Assembly (NCBI RefSeq): GCF_002831685.1
Contig: NZ_CP025119.1
Span: forward strand, 1,882,001-1,946,000
Direction of reading: 5' to 3'
Length of the DNA: 64,000 nucleotides
Source: Polaribacter sp. ALD11
GTDB taxonomy: Bacteria; Bacteroidota; Bacteroidia; Flavobacteriales; Flavobacteriaceae
The stretch's first letter is position 1; each line of letters opens with the position of its first letter. The notes below the pieces were generated by a model, which had not been told where the DNA came from, searched no databases, and saw only the letters and a program-made list of their open reading frames with translations. Of the stretch, positions 26,665 through 35,400 are shown one piece after another. Made by a program: the position numbers and the translations under genes.

Positions 26665-27117
26665 ATGCTTACTTGGAAAGAAATTATCAGTTTTACAGCA
26701 AAAGGAAACCCAATACCAGATAAAAGAGTTGAAAAATCTGAGAATGAATGGAAAAACCTTTTAACACCAGAACAGTTTAGAATTGCAAGACAAAAAGGTA
26801 CAGAAAGACCAAACTCTGGTGCTTTGTGTAGTATTTATGATGAAGGACAATACAACTGTATTTGTTGCAATACGCCTCTATTTGATTCGACAATAAAATT
26901 CGATTCGAGCTCTGGATGGCCAAGTTTTACACAACCTATTAAAGAAAATGCTATTAAATATCATAAAGATGTTTCTTTTGGCATGGTTAGAGTTGAAGTT
27001 ATGTGTAACACTTGCGACGCACATTTAGGTCATATTTTTCCTGATGGACCAGAACCTAGTGGACTGCGTTATTGTATTAATTCTGAATCTATGCAGTTAG
27101 AGAAAGAAAATTCTTAA
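26665..27117 (+). CDS. msrB: Peptide-methionine (R)-S-oxide reductase MsrB
   Basis: A 150-residue protein with the full MsrB signature. Zinc cysteines are C65/C68 (CICC) and C114/C117 (CNTC), with SSSGWPSF, HLGHIFPDGP and the catalytic RYCINS (Cys137). It reduces the R-epimer of methionine sulfoxide in proteins. I start at the ATG at 26665. The frame extends 43 codons further to a TTG, but that extension (YEFCRKFKYCFQQLQNLF) looks like translated promoter DNA. It has no secretion signal, so it is cytoplasmic. msrA follows after a single base, and together the two repair both sulfoxide epimers. Confidence 0.95.
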   Translation: MLTWKEIISFTAKGNPIPDKRVEKSENEWKNLLTPEQFRIARQKGTERPNSGALCSIYDEGQYNCICCNTPLFDSTIKFDSSSGWPSFTQPIKENAIKYHKDVSFGMVRVEVMCNTCDAHLGHIFPDGPEPSGLRYCINSESMQLEKENS

Positions 27118-27118
27118 A

Positions 27119-27655
27119 ATGAATAACAATTTACAAATTGCCACTTTAGGAGGTGGATGTTTTTGGTGTACAGAAGCTGTATTTCAAGAAGTAAAAGGCG
27201 TAGAAAAAGTAATTTCTGGTTATGCTGGTGGCAACGTTCCTGGTGCACCAACTTATAGAGAAATTTGCTCGGGTTTAACAGGTCATGCAGAAGTAATTCA
27301 AATTTATTTTGATGAAAACATTATTTCTTATGAAGACATTGTAGTTATTTTTATGACTACACATGATCCTACAACATTAAACCAACAAGGTGCAGATAGA
27401 GGAACACAATACAGATCGGTAATTTATTACCATAATGAAAATCAGCAAAAAATAGCAGAAGAAGTTTTAAAACAAATTCAAGCGTATTATGATGATAAGA
27501 TTGTTACTGAATTAAGTGGGCTGCCTACTTTTTATATAGCGACTCAAGAGCATCAAGATTTTTATAAAAACAATAACGGGCAAGGGTATTGTACTTTTGT
27601 AATAGAACCCAAGTTGGCAAAATTGAGACAATTACATGCTGATAAACTGAAATAA
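27119..27655 (+). CDS. msrA: Peptide-methionine (S)-S-oxide reductase MsrA
   Basis: A 178-residue MsrA with catalytic Cys14 in GGGCFWCTEAVF, the conserved TGHAEV (Glu58), HDPTTLNQQGADRGTQYRS and the substrate-binding YRSVIYY. It reduces the S-epimer of methionine sulfoxide, using thioredoxin as reductant in the family. The ATG comes one base after the msrB stop codon, so the pair is an operon. A second, more divergent msrA lies about 2.6 kb downstream. All key residues are present and length is typical. Confidence 0.96.
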   Translation: MNNNLQIATLGGGCFWCTEAVFQEVKGVEKVISGYAGGNVPGAPTYREICSGLTGHAEVIQIYFDENIISYEDIVVIFMTTHDPTTLNQQGADRGTQYRSVIYYHNENQQKIAEEVLKQIQAYYDDKIVTELSGLPTFYIATQEHQDFYKNNNGQGYCTFVIEPKLAKLRQLHADKLK

Positions 27656-27703
27656 AGAACGAACGTTCTTTGCTAAACTAGACAAGTAAATCAATCTACT
27701 TGT
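27654..27703 (+). terminator. Two small hairpins after msrA
   Basis: AAAGAACG/CGTTCTTT (27654-27671) is followed by ACAAGTA/TACTTGT (27682-27703). Neither has a strong T-run, so they may weaken rather than end transcription into selO. Confidence 0.35.
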
Positions 27704-27720
27704 TAAAGAAATAAAACAAT

Positions 27721-29277
27721 TTGAATCTAAACATAAAAAATACTTTCACTACAGAACTACCTGCCGATTCTAATTTAGAAAATTCGAGAAGACAAGTGGA
27801 AAACGCTGCTTTTTCTTTTGCGAATCCGAAGAAAACAGCAAAACCAACAGTAGTACACGTTTCACAAGAAATGGCTGCTGAGTTGGATATTTCTGAGGAA
27901 GAAACACAATCAGAATTGTTTAAGAATGTAGTTACCGGAAATGAAATTTATCCGAATACAAAACCGTATGCCATGTGTTATGCGGGGCATCAATTTGGCA
28001 ATTGGGCAGGACAATTAGGTGACGGAAGAGCGATTAATTTATTCGAAGTTGAGCATCAAAATAAAAATTGGAAAGTACAATTAAAAGGTGCTGGCGAAAC
28101 TCCGTATTCTAGAACCGCAGATGGTTTGGCGGTTTTACGTTCATCTGTTAGAGAGTATTTGTGCAGCGAAGCCATGTTTCATTTAGGCGTTCCAACAACC
28201 AGAGCTTTGTCTTTAAGTTTGTCTGGTGATGCTGTAATGCGAGATGTTTTATATGACGGAAATGCTGCTTATGAAAAAGGCGCTATTGTTTCTCGAGTTT
28301 CTCCTTCGTTCTTACGTTTTGGTAGTTTCGAAATTTTTGCAGCAAGAAAAGATTATACAAATTTAAAGAATTTGGTTGATTATACCATCAAACATCATTT
28401 CCCACAGATAGGAGCGCCGTCAAAAGAAAATTATATCCACTTTTTTAAGGAGGTTTCAGAACGCACTTTAAAGATGATTATCGATTGGCAACGTGTTGGT
28501 TTTGTGCACGGAGTGATGAATACCGATAATATGTCAATTCTTGGTTTAACCATAGATTTCGGACCTTATGGTTGGTTAGAAGGGTTCGATTTTGGTTGGA
28601 CACCAAATACAACCGACAGTCAACATAAACGTTACAGATATGGAAATCAACCAAATATTGGTTTGTGGAATTTGTATCAGCTGGCGAATGCGTTGTATCC
28701 AATAATTGAAGAAGTGGAACCTTTAAATGCTATTTTAGAGCAATACAAAATCGATTTTGAAAAGCAATCTTTACAGATGATGAAAAGTAAGTTAGGATTA
28801 TATACTTCAGATGAAGAAGATGTAAAACTGATGCAAGAATTAGAAGACAATTTACAATTAGTAGAAACAGATATGACTATTTTCTTTAGAAATTTAAGTC
28901 GTTTTTCTAATGCAACAACCGCTTTTAAATTGATAGAAGAAGCTTTTTATGACTTTGAAAACATTTCTGATGAAGTTCTAAATAGTTGGAATTTGTGGTT
29001 CAAAAAATACGATGAAAGACTTCAAATAGAGAGAGTTTCATCCAAAGAAAGAAAAGAAAAAATGGATGTAGTGAATCCTAAATATGTGCTTAGAAACTAC
29101 ATGTCTCAACTAGCAATTGACGAAGCAGATAAAGGAAATTATACTTTAATTGATGAATTATTTCAGCTCTTAAAAAAACCATATTCAGAACAACCAGAAA
29201 ACGAAAAATGGTTTGCAAGAAGACCAGAGTGGGCAAGGAACAAAGTAGGTTGTTCTATGTTAAGTTGTAGTTCTTAA
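27721..29277 (+). CDS. selO: SelO/YdiU-family protein adenylyltransferase (AMPylase)
   Basis: A 518-residue SelO pseudokinase. Family marks include YAGHQFGNWAGQLGDGRA, KGAGETPYSR, REYLCSEAMFHLGVPTTRA, HGVMNTDNMSI, TIDFGPYGW and the C-terminal CSS. SelO proteins have an inverted ATP orientation and AMPylate protein Ser/Thr/Tyr; the family is linked to redox homeostasis. The C-terminal CSS carries the cysteine that is selenocysteine in animal SelO. The start is a TTG at 27721: an in-frame stop lies at 27712-27714 and no ATG is available upstream, and the N-terminus LNIKNTFTTELPAD fits the family. Its place between two msrA genes supports an oxidative-stress role. Confidence 0.93.
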   Translation: MNLNIKNTFTTELPADSNLENSRRQVENAAFSFANPKKTAKPTVVHVSQEMAAELDISEEETQSELFKNVVTGNEIYPNTKPYAMCYAGHQFGNWAGQLGDGRAINLFEVEHQNKNWKVQLKGAGETPYSRTADGLAVLRSSVREYLCSEAMFHLGVPTTRALSLSLSGDAVMRDVLYDGNAAYEKGAIVSRVSPSFLRFGSFEIFAARKDYTNLKNLVDYTIKHHFPQIGAPSKENYIHFFKEVSERTLKMIIDWQRVGFVHGVMNTDNMSILGLTIDFGPYGWLEGFDFGWTPNTTDSQHKRYRYGNQPNIGLWNLYQLANALYPIIEEVEPLNAILEQYKIDFEKQSLQMMKSKLGLYTSDEEDVKLMQELEDNLQLVETDMTIFFRNLSRFSNATTAFKLIEEAFYDFENISDEVLNSWNLWFKKYDERLQIERVSSKERKEKMDVVNPKYVLRNYMSQLAIDEADKGNYTLIDELFQLLKKPYSEQPENEKWFARRPEWARNKVGCSMLSCSS

Positions 29278-29292
29278 AACTATTTACAATTA

Positions 29293-29325
29293 AGACCTCA
29301 CAGGTTTTAAAAACCTGTGAGGTCT
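29293..29325. repeat. 33-bp intergenic palindrome, terminator-like and possibly a dispersed repeat
   Basis: AGACCTCACAGGTTTT and its exact reverse complement are separated by one base (16-bp perfect stem) in the selO-aldo/keto reductase gap, with CTCTTAA after it. I recall very similar ACCTCACAGGTTTT palindromes between genes in other Flavobacteriia, suggesting a dispersed element that can also terminate transcription in both directions. The recollection was not checked. Confidence 0.7.
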
Positions 29326-29342
29326 CTTAAAGTAATACAAAA

Positions 29343-30287
29343 ATGAAATTAGGATTAGGAACAGCAGCTTTAGGAAGACCACAATACATTAATGTTCGTC
29401 AAGAAGATTGTGATAACTCAAATTTGGCTAAATTTAGAAAACAAAGTTTTACTGTTTTAGAAGAAGCGTATAATTTAGGTGTTCGTTATTTTGATACTGC
29501 TCCTGGTTATGGTTTGGCAGAAGCATTAGTTTTAGAATGGTTGCAAACTAAAAATGACAGTTCTATTGAAATCGCTACAAAATGGGGATATACATACACG
29601 GCAAATTTTAATGCAAACGCCACGGTTCACGAAGTAAAAGAGCATAGTTTCTCTAAATTAAAGGAACAATGGAATTTTTCTAAACAACTTCTGCCCTATT
29701 TAAAAGTATATCAGATTCATTCTGCAACTTTAGAAACGGGAGTTTTAGAAAACACCGAAGTTTTAGAACAATTAGTCTTTTTAAAAAAAGAACACAATCT
29801 AAAAATAGGATTGACCACAACAGGCACAAACCAAGTTGAAGTGATTAAAAAAGCTTTAAATATTTTGGTCGATGGAGAGTCGGTTTTTGATTTGTTTCAG
29901 GTGACCTATAATTTTTTAGATCAAAGTTTATTAGAAATTTCAGCGGAATTAATTCGTCAAAACAAATCGATTATAGTTAAAGAAGCTTTGGCAAATGGAA
30001 GAGTTTTTAAGAACGAAAACTATCCTCATTATAAAGAAATGTATGCAACATTAGAAACCTTAGCAAAAAAACACATCGTTGGTGTAGATGCAATTTCTCT
30101 AAAATATTGCGAGCAAACAATTCCGAATAGTATTGTTTTAAGCGGAGCAAGTACTGCTAAACAATTGAAAGAGAATTTAAAAATAAATTCTTTTACGTTG
30201 TCTACGGATGAAATTGAAACCTTAAATTCTTTAAAAGTTTCTCCAGAATCATACTGGACAGAAAGAAAACGGTTAGCATGGAATTGA
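29343..30287 (+). CDS. Aldo/keto reductase
   Basis: A 314-residue aldo/keto reductase. Key marks are LGTAALGRPQY at the start, the catalytic-Asp motif RYFDTAPGYG (about 53-62, with Asp55 and Tyr61), the conserved Lys in IATKWGYTY, the His in KVYQIHSATLE, and a C-terminal NADPH-binding segment VLSGASTAKQLKENL (SGA-x-x-x-x-Q-L). The substrate cannot be named from sequence. Its 3' end overlaps the second msrA by ten bases in another frame, so the two are translationally coupled. That links it to the msr/selO redox repair group. Confidence 0.9.
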   Translation: MKLGLGTAALGRPQYINVRQEDCDNSNLAKFRKQSFTVLEEAYNLGVRYFDTAPGYGLAEALVLEWLQTKNDSSIEIATKWGYTYTANFNANATVHEVKEHSFSKLKEQWNFSKQLLPYLKVYQIHSATLETGVLENTEVLEQLVFLKKEHNLKIGLTTTGTNQVEVIKKALNILVDGESVFDLFQVTYNFLDQSLLEISAELIRQNKSIIVKEALANGRVFKNENYPHYKEMYATLETLAKKHIVGVDAISLKYCEQTIPNSIVLSGASTAKQLKENLKINSFTLSTDEIETLNSLKVSPESYWTERKRLAWN

Positions 30288-30775
30288 TTAAAATCGCTTT
30301 TGGTGGTGGTTGTCATTGGTGTACAGAAGCTGTTTTTCAATCTTTAATTGGTGTAGAAAAAGTGGAACAAGGTTGGGTTTCGTCCACAGAAAAAAATCAT
30401 ACATTTTCTGAAGCGGTTGTTGTTCTTTTTAATCTCGAAAAAATTGATTTAAAAACACTTATTCAAATCCACTTATTAACACATAAAAGCACAAGTAATC
30501 ATTCTATGAGAACAAAATATCGTTCTGCGGTATATTATTTTACGCATCAACAAAAAGAAGAAAGCTTAAAGATAGTTGAAAAATTACAGCCAAATTTTAA
30601 AGATAAAATTATTACAAAAGTATTAGAGTTTAAAGATTTTAAACCTTCTACAAAGGAATTTCAGAAGTATTATCAATCGAACCCTAGCAAACCTTTTTGT
30701 AAAAAATATATTGATCCAAAATTAAAATTTATTTTGTCTAATTTTTCTGAATATTCTAAACAAACAAATTCCTGA
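30278..30775 (+). CDS. Divergent second MsrA-like methionine sulfoxide reductase
   Basis: A 165-residue MsrA-family protein, clearly distinct from the first copy. Catalytic Cys12 is kept (FGGGCHWCTEAVFQ), as are a Glu in the TFSEAVVV segment (Glu45, replacing GHAEV) and Tyr81 in KYRSAVYY. The usual TGHAE and HDPTT-x-N-x-Q-G-x-D-x-G segments are altered or shortened (THKSTSNHSMRTKYRS). The stretch between the active-site Cys and the Glu is shorter than normal. The gene starts inside the aldo/keto reductase gene. It is probably active, but on a different substrate or with a different reductant; it could also be a non-enzymatic descendant. Confidence 0.82.
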   Translation: MELIKIAFGGGCHWCTEAVFQSLIGVEKVEQGWVSSTEKNHTFSEAVVVLFNLEKIDLKTLIQIHLLTHKSTSNHSMRTKYRSAVYYFTHQQKEESLKIVEKLQPNFKDKIITKVLEFKDFKPSTKEFQKYYQSNPSKPFCKKYIDPKLKFILSNFSEYSKQTNS

Positions 30776-30820
30776 TAAAGTTTTATCTTAGTCGGATAAA
30801 TAGAAATTGAACTTTATTAA

Positions 30821-31840
30821 ATGTTGCACGAACTTAAAGAAATTATTCAGCAAGCAATTATCAATCAAAAAAAAGGCCTTAAAAACGTCTTGGTAACTGT
30901 GGTCGATTTAAATGGATCTTCTTACAGAAAACCAGGTGTTAGAATGTTAATTTCTAATGATGATTCTTATACAGGTGCTGTAAGTGGTGGTTGCGTTGAA
31001 AAAGAAATTATGAAGCGTGCACAAGCTGTTTTTGCTGATAAAAAAGCTAAAATTATTACTTATGATGGCAGATATCGATTAGGCTGCGAAGGCATCTTAT
31101 ATATTTTAATTGAACCCTTTATTATTTCCGATGCATTTTTAGCAGTATTTTTATTAGCTTTAGAAAATAGAGAAACTATAAAAATTGATTCTTATTACAA
31201 GAAACAAGATGAAGCTATTGGTAATTATGGTTCTGCTCTTACATTTAAAAAAACCGAACAATTTACGGTATCAGATTCTTTCAGTTTGAAAAAAGCTACA
31301 ACTGAAACTATTTTTACTCAGCACTTACAACCTTTATTTAAATTATTAATTATTGGGGGCGAACACGATGCTGTTAAATTATCTAAAATAGCAGCTAATT
31401 TAGGTTGGCAAATAGAAGTTATAACAGCTGCAAAAGACGCTAAAACACTCTCTAATTTCCCAGGAGCACATGCTGTAATTGGTGAAACTCCAGAAACAAT
31501 TCAATTTTCTGATATTGAAGAAAATACTGCCATTGTATTGATGAATCATAGTTATGTGCAAGACTTAAAATACTTGGTACAACTATCTAAATATCAACCA
31601 AAATATATCGGAATTTTAGGCGCGCCAAACAGAAGAGAAAAGCTATTTGATGAACTTTTTGAGTTTTCACCAGAAACTACAGAAGAATTTTTAGATTGTA
31701 TTTACACACCTGCGGGTTTAAATATTGGCGCAAAAACACCAGAAGAAATTGCAATTTCTATTATTGCAGAAATTTTATCTGTAATTAGAGAAAAAAAATC
31801 ATTCCCGTTGAGAGATCTACAAGGAAAAATTCATAATTAA
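30821..31840 (+). CDS. XdhC/CoxI-family molybdoenzyme maturation protein
   Basis: A 339-residue protein with the XdhC N-terminal domain (about 15-90: GSSYRKPGVRMLISND, then TGAVSGGCVEKEIM) and the XdhC C-terminal Rossmann-like domain (about 180-320: LLIIGGEHDAVKLSKIAANLGW, LMNHSYVQD, GILGAPNRRE and AGLNIGAKTPEEIA). XdhC proteins bind molybdenum cofactor and help to sulfurate and insert it into xanthine-dehydrogenase-type enzymes. The MobA/MocA-like gene follows after three bases, a standard pairing. No molybdenum hydroxylase is in this window, so the client enzyme must be elsewhere or absent. Confidence 0.92.
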   Translation: MLHELKEIIQQAIINQKKGLKNVLVTVVDLNGSSYRKPGVRMLISNDDSYTGAVSGGCVEKEIMKRAQAVFADKKAKIITYDGRYRLGCEGILYILIEPFIISDAFLAVFLLALENRETIKIDSYYKKQDEAIGNYGSALTFKKTEQFTVSDSFSLKKATTETIFTQHLQPLFKLLIIGGEHDAVKLSKIAANLGWQIEVITAAKDAKTLSNFPGAHAVIGETPETIQFSDIEENTAIVLMNHSYVQDLKYLVQLSKYQPKYIGILGAPNRREKLFDELFEFSPETTEEFLDCIYTPAGLNIGAKTPEEIAISIIAEILSVIREKKSFPLRDLQGKIHN

Positions 31841-31843
31841 AAG

Positions 31844-32440
31844 ATGAAAAATATTGCTATTTTAGTTTTAGCTGCAGGTACATCTTCTAGAATGAAGACA
31901 CCCAAACAATTGGTTAAAATTGGAACTAACTTTTTGCTAGAAACCGTACTATCAAAAGCAAAATCTATTAATCATCATTCTGTTTATTGTGTTTTAGGAG
32001 CAAATGCCACCTTAATTCGGAAAGAAATTTCATGTCCCGATATTCACTTTATTTACAATTCTAATTTTAACGAAGGCCTAAGTGCTAGCATTGTTGCAGG
32101 AATTACTGAATTTGAATTGAAAAATAAAAAATTTGATGCAGTTCTTATTCTTTTAGGAGATCAACCAGCAATAGCGAAAGAATATTTGAATGCGATGGTC
32201 GATTTGTTTTCTAAAGATAAATCAAAAATAATAGCCTCTAATTATGGTGAAAAATTAGGCGTTCCGGCAATTTTTCCTAAAAGTTACTTTTCAACACTAA
32301 AGAAAATGTTAGGAGATTTTGGAGCAAAAGCTATTTTAAACGAAAATAAAGATGTGATTGCTCTAAATGAACAAACAAATTTTATAGATATTGATACAGA
32401 AAAAGACTTAGAAGACTTTAAAAAATCTATTTTAAAATAG
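31844..32440 (+). CDS. MobA/MocA-like nucleotidyltransferase (molybdenum cofactor)
   Basis: A 198-residue nucleotidyltransferase with LAAGTSSRMKTPKQL at residues 8-22 (the L-A-A-G-x-S-x-R-M-G-x-x-K signature; here Lys replaces the Gly), LLGDQPAI and a C-terminal ID-x-D-T-E-x-D segment (IDIDTEKDLEDF). Such proteins cytidylate or guanylate molybdopterin (MocA/MobA). Pairing with XdhC favours the MocA type, which makes the cytosine dinucleotide used by molybdenum hydroxylases. The residues that decide base specificity were not examined. The next gene, the phosphoesterase-barrel protein, begins 13 bases later. Confidence 0.88.
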   Translation: MKNIAILVLAAGTSSRMKTPKQLVKIGTNFLLETVLSKAKSINHHSVYCVLGANATLIRKEISCPDIHFIYNSNFNEGLSASIVAGITEFELKNKKFDAVLILLGDQPAIAKEYLNAMVDLFSKDKSKIIASNYGEKLGVPAIFPKSYFSTLKKMLGDFGAKAILNENKDVIALNEQTNFIDIDTEKDLEDFKKSILK

Positions 32441-32453
32441 TTATTTTTACAAT

Positions 32454-35400
32454 ATGAATTTCATAAAAAAAACACTCTCTATTCTTGTTATTTTAATTCT
32501 AATTTCTGCTTGTGCAACTATTAAAATGCAAGTTTCAGAAAACCATTCATACATTCCCAGAAAAGATTCTTCAAAAATTATTCATTCTTTTTATTTAATT
32601 GGTGATGCTGGTAATTCCAATTTAAGTAAAAAAGATTCTGCTCTTTCATATTTAGAACAAGAAATTAAAGCTGCAAAAAAAAATTCTACCTTAATTTTTT
32701 TGGGAGACAATGTATATCAAAAAGGAATTCCCGAGGAAAACTCTAAAACCTACGAACTAGCAAAACACAGGTTAAAAGTTCAGACAGATATTGGCAAGAA
32801 ATTTCCAGGTAAAACATTTTTTATACCAGGAAATCATGATTGGTATAGCGGCCTAAAAGGATTAAAAAGACAAGAGAAATTAGTGGAAAAAGCGTTGGGT
32901 AAAAATACTTTTTTACCTGAAAAGGGTTGCCCTTTAGAAAAGGTTGAGGTAAATGATGCTATAAATATTATTGTTGTAGATACGCATTGGTATGTTACAG
33001 ACTGGGACAAACATCCTGGAATTAATGATGCCTGTGAGATAAAAACAAGAGAAAAATTCTTTGAAGAATTTGAAGGGCTTTTAAAAAAATCTCAAGGAAA
33101 AACTACATTAATTGCGTTGCACCACCCGATGTTTACCAACGGTCCTCATGGTGGTTATTATTCATTTAAAAGCCATATGAAACCCTTACCTTTATTTGGT
33201 TCTGCTTTAAATATTCTAAGAAAAACTTCTGGCGTTACAAACACAGATCAACAAAATGAAAAATACAATCATTTAAGAAAACGTATTATAAGTTTAGCAC
33301 AACAGAATGAAAAAGTGATTTTTGTTTCTGGCCACGAACATAGTCTACAATATATTGTGCAAGACAATATTCCGCAAATTGTAAGTGGTTCTGGTTCTAA
33401 AGTTACAGCAACTAAAAATGTAAACGGAGGTATTTTCTCTTACGGAACACAAGGTTTTGCGAGACTAGATGTTTATGAAGACGGTGCTTCTACCGTACAT
33501 TTTTATACAGCTAAAGAACGTAAAATAATTTTTGAAGCCAATATATACAAAAAAGATAGCATTGTCGCTTTTAATGATTTTCCGAATGCTAGCCTTACAG
33601 AAAAAAAGGCTGGAATTTACACCAAAGATGAAACCAAAAAAGGGAAATTTTATAGTTTCCTTTGGGGGAAAAGGTATCGTAAATACTTTGGTCAGAAAAT
33701 TGTAGCTCCAACTGTAAATTTAGATACTTTGTATGGTGGTTTAAAACCGGTTAGAAAAGGTGGCGGACATCAATCTAAGTCTTTACGCTTAGAAGATAAA
33801 GACGGTAAAGAATATGTAATGCGAGCGTTGCGAAAAAATGCGGTTCAATATCTACAAGCAGTTGCTTTTAAAGATCAATATGTAGAAGGGCAATTCAATA
33901 AAACATATACCGAAGATTTATTGTTAGACGTTTTTACAGGTTCGCATCCTTATGCACCTTTTGCAATCGATAAATTAGCAGAAGCCATAGACGTTTACCA
34001 CACAAAACCAATACTATTTTATGTTCCTAAACAAGCAGGTTTAAAAGAGTTTAATGCTGGTTTTGGAGACGAATTGTATATGATTGAAGCAAGAACTGCA
34101 GATGGTCATGGAGATAAAAAATATTTTGGCTTTTCTGATGAAATAATTAGTACAGATGATTTAAGAAAAAACTTAGCTAAAGACGAAAAATACGTTTTAG
34201 ATGAAGCTTCATATATAAGAGCACGATTGTTTGATATGTTAATTGGAGATTGGGATAGACACCAGGATCAATGGAGATGGGCTACGTTTAATGAGGGTGA
34301 AAAAGTTATTTACAGACCCGTTCCAAGAGATCGAGATCAAGCTTTTTCTATATTTAGTGATGGTTTTTTAATGAATACGATTACTAGCATAATTCCTGCT
34401 TTAAAAGGGATGCGTTCTTATACCGAAGACATTAAACATCCTGAACATTTTAGCTTGTCTGCATATCCTTTAGATATGAGATTGATTAGAGAATCTAACA
34501 AAGAAAACTGGGACAAGCAAGTACAAGTTATTCAAAATCAAATTACAAATGAGGTTATAGAAAGTGCTTTTTCTAAACTCCCTGAAGAAGTTCGAGGTGA
34601 TGCCATAGATGATATTAAAAGAAAATTAAAAGGACGTAGAAAAAACCTTCAAAAGATTTCTGATAAATACTTTAATTACTTAAACAAATTTCAAGTAATT
34701 ACAGGAACTCATAAAGATGATTGGTTTGAAATTGATCGTTTTGTAAATGGAGATACAGAAATTACAGCGTACAGAATTAAAGGTGGTGAAAAAGCAGAAA
34801 TTGTACATAAAAGACGCTATAAGAAAGATATTACCCAGAATATTTGGATTTATGGTCTAGATGATGATGACCAATTTGTAGTGAATGGATCACCCGGAAA
34901 AACACCTATTAAAATAAAATTGATTGGTGGTTTAAATAACGATATCTATGAAATAAATGCTCCGAAATTTATAAAAGTGTATGATTATAAGTCTAAAAAG
35001 AACACTTTTATCACTAAAAATTTCAATAAGAAAATTACAGATGATTATAAAACAAACACCTATAATTACAAAAAATTAAGAAGTAGTAGTAATTTAATTT
35101 CTCCTGCATTTGGGTACAACCCAGATGATGGTGTTAAAGTAGGAGTTAAGAACACACGTTTAGTAAATGGTTTCGAGAGAAACCCTTTCACAAGAAAACA
35201 TGTTATTGAAGGCTATTATTTCTTTGCTACAAATGGGTATGAAATAAAATATAATGGCGAATTCGCAAATATTATAGATCGCTGGAACCTAGGTTTAAAT
35301 GCACAATTTAACAGTCCTAATTATGCGAAAAACTTCTTTGGCTTTGGAAATAATTCTATAAACCTAGAAGCAGATGAAACCGTACATAAAAATTATAATA

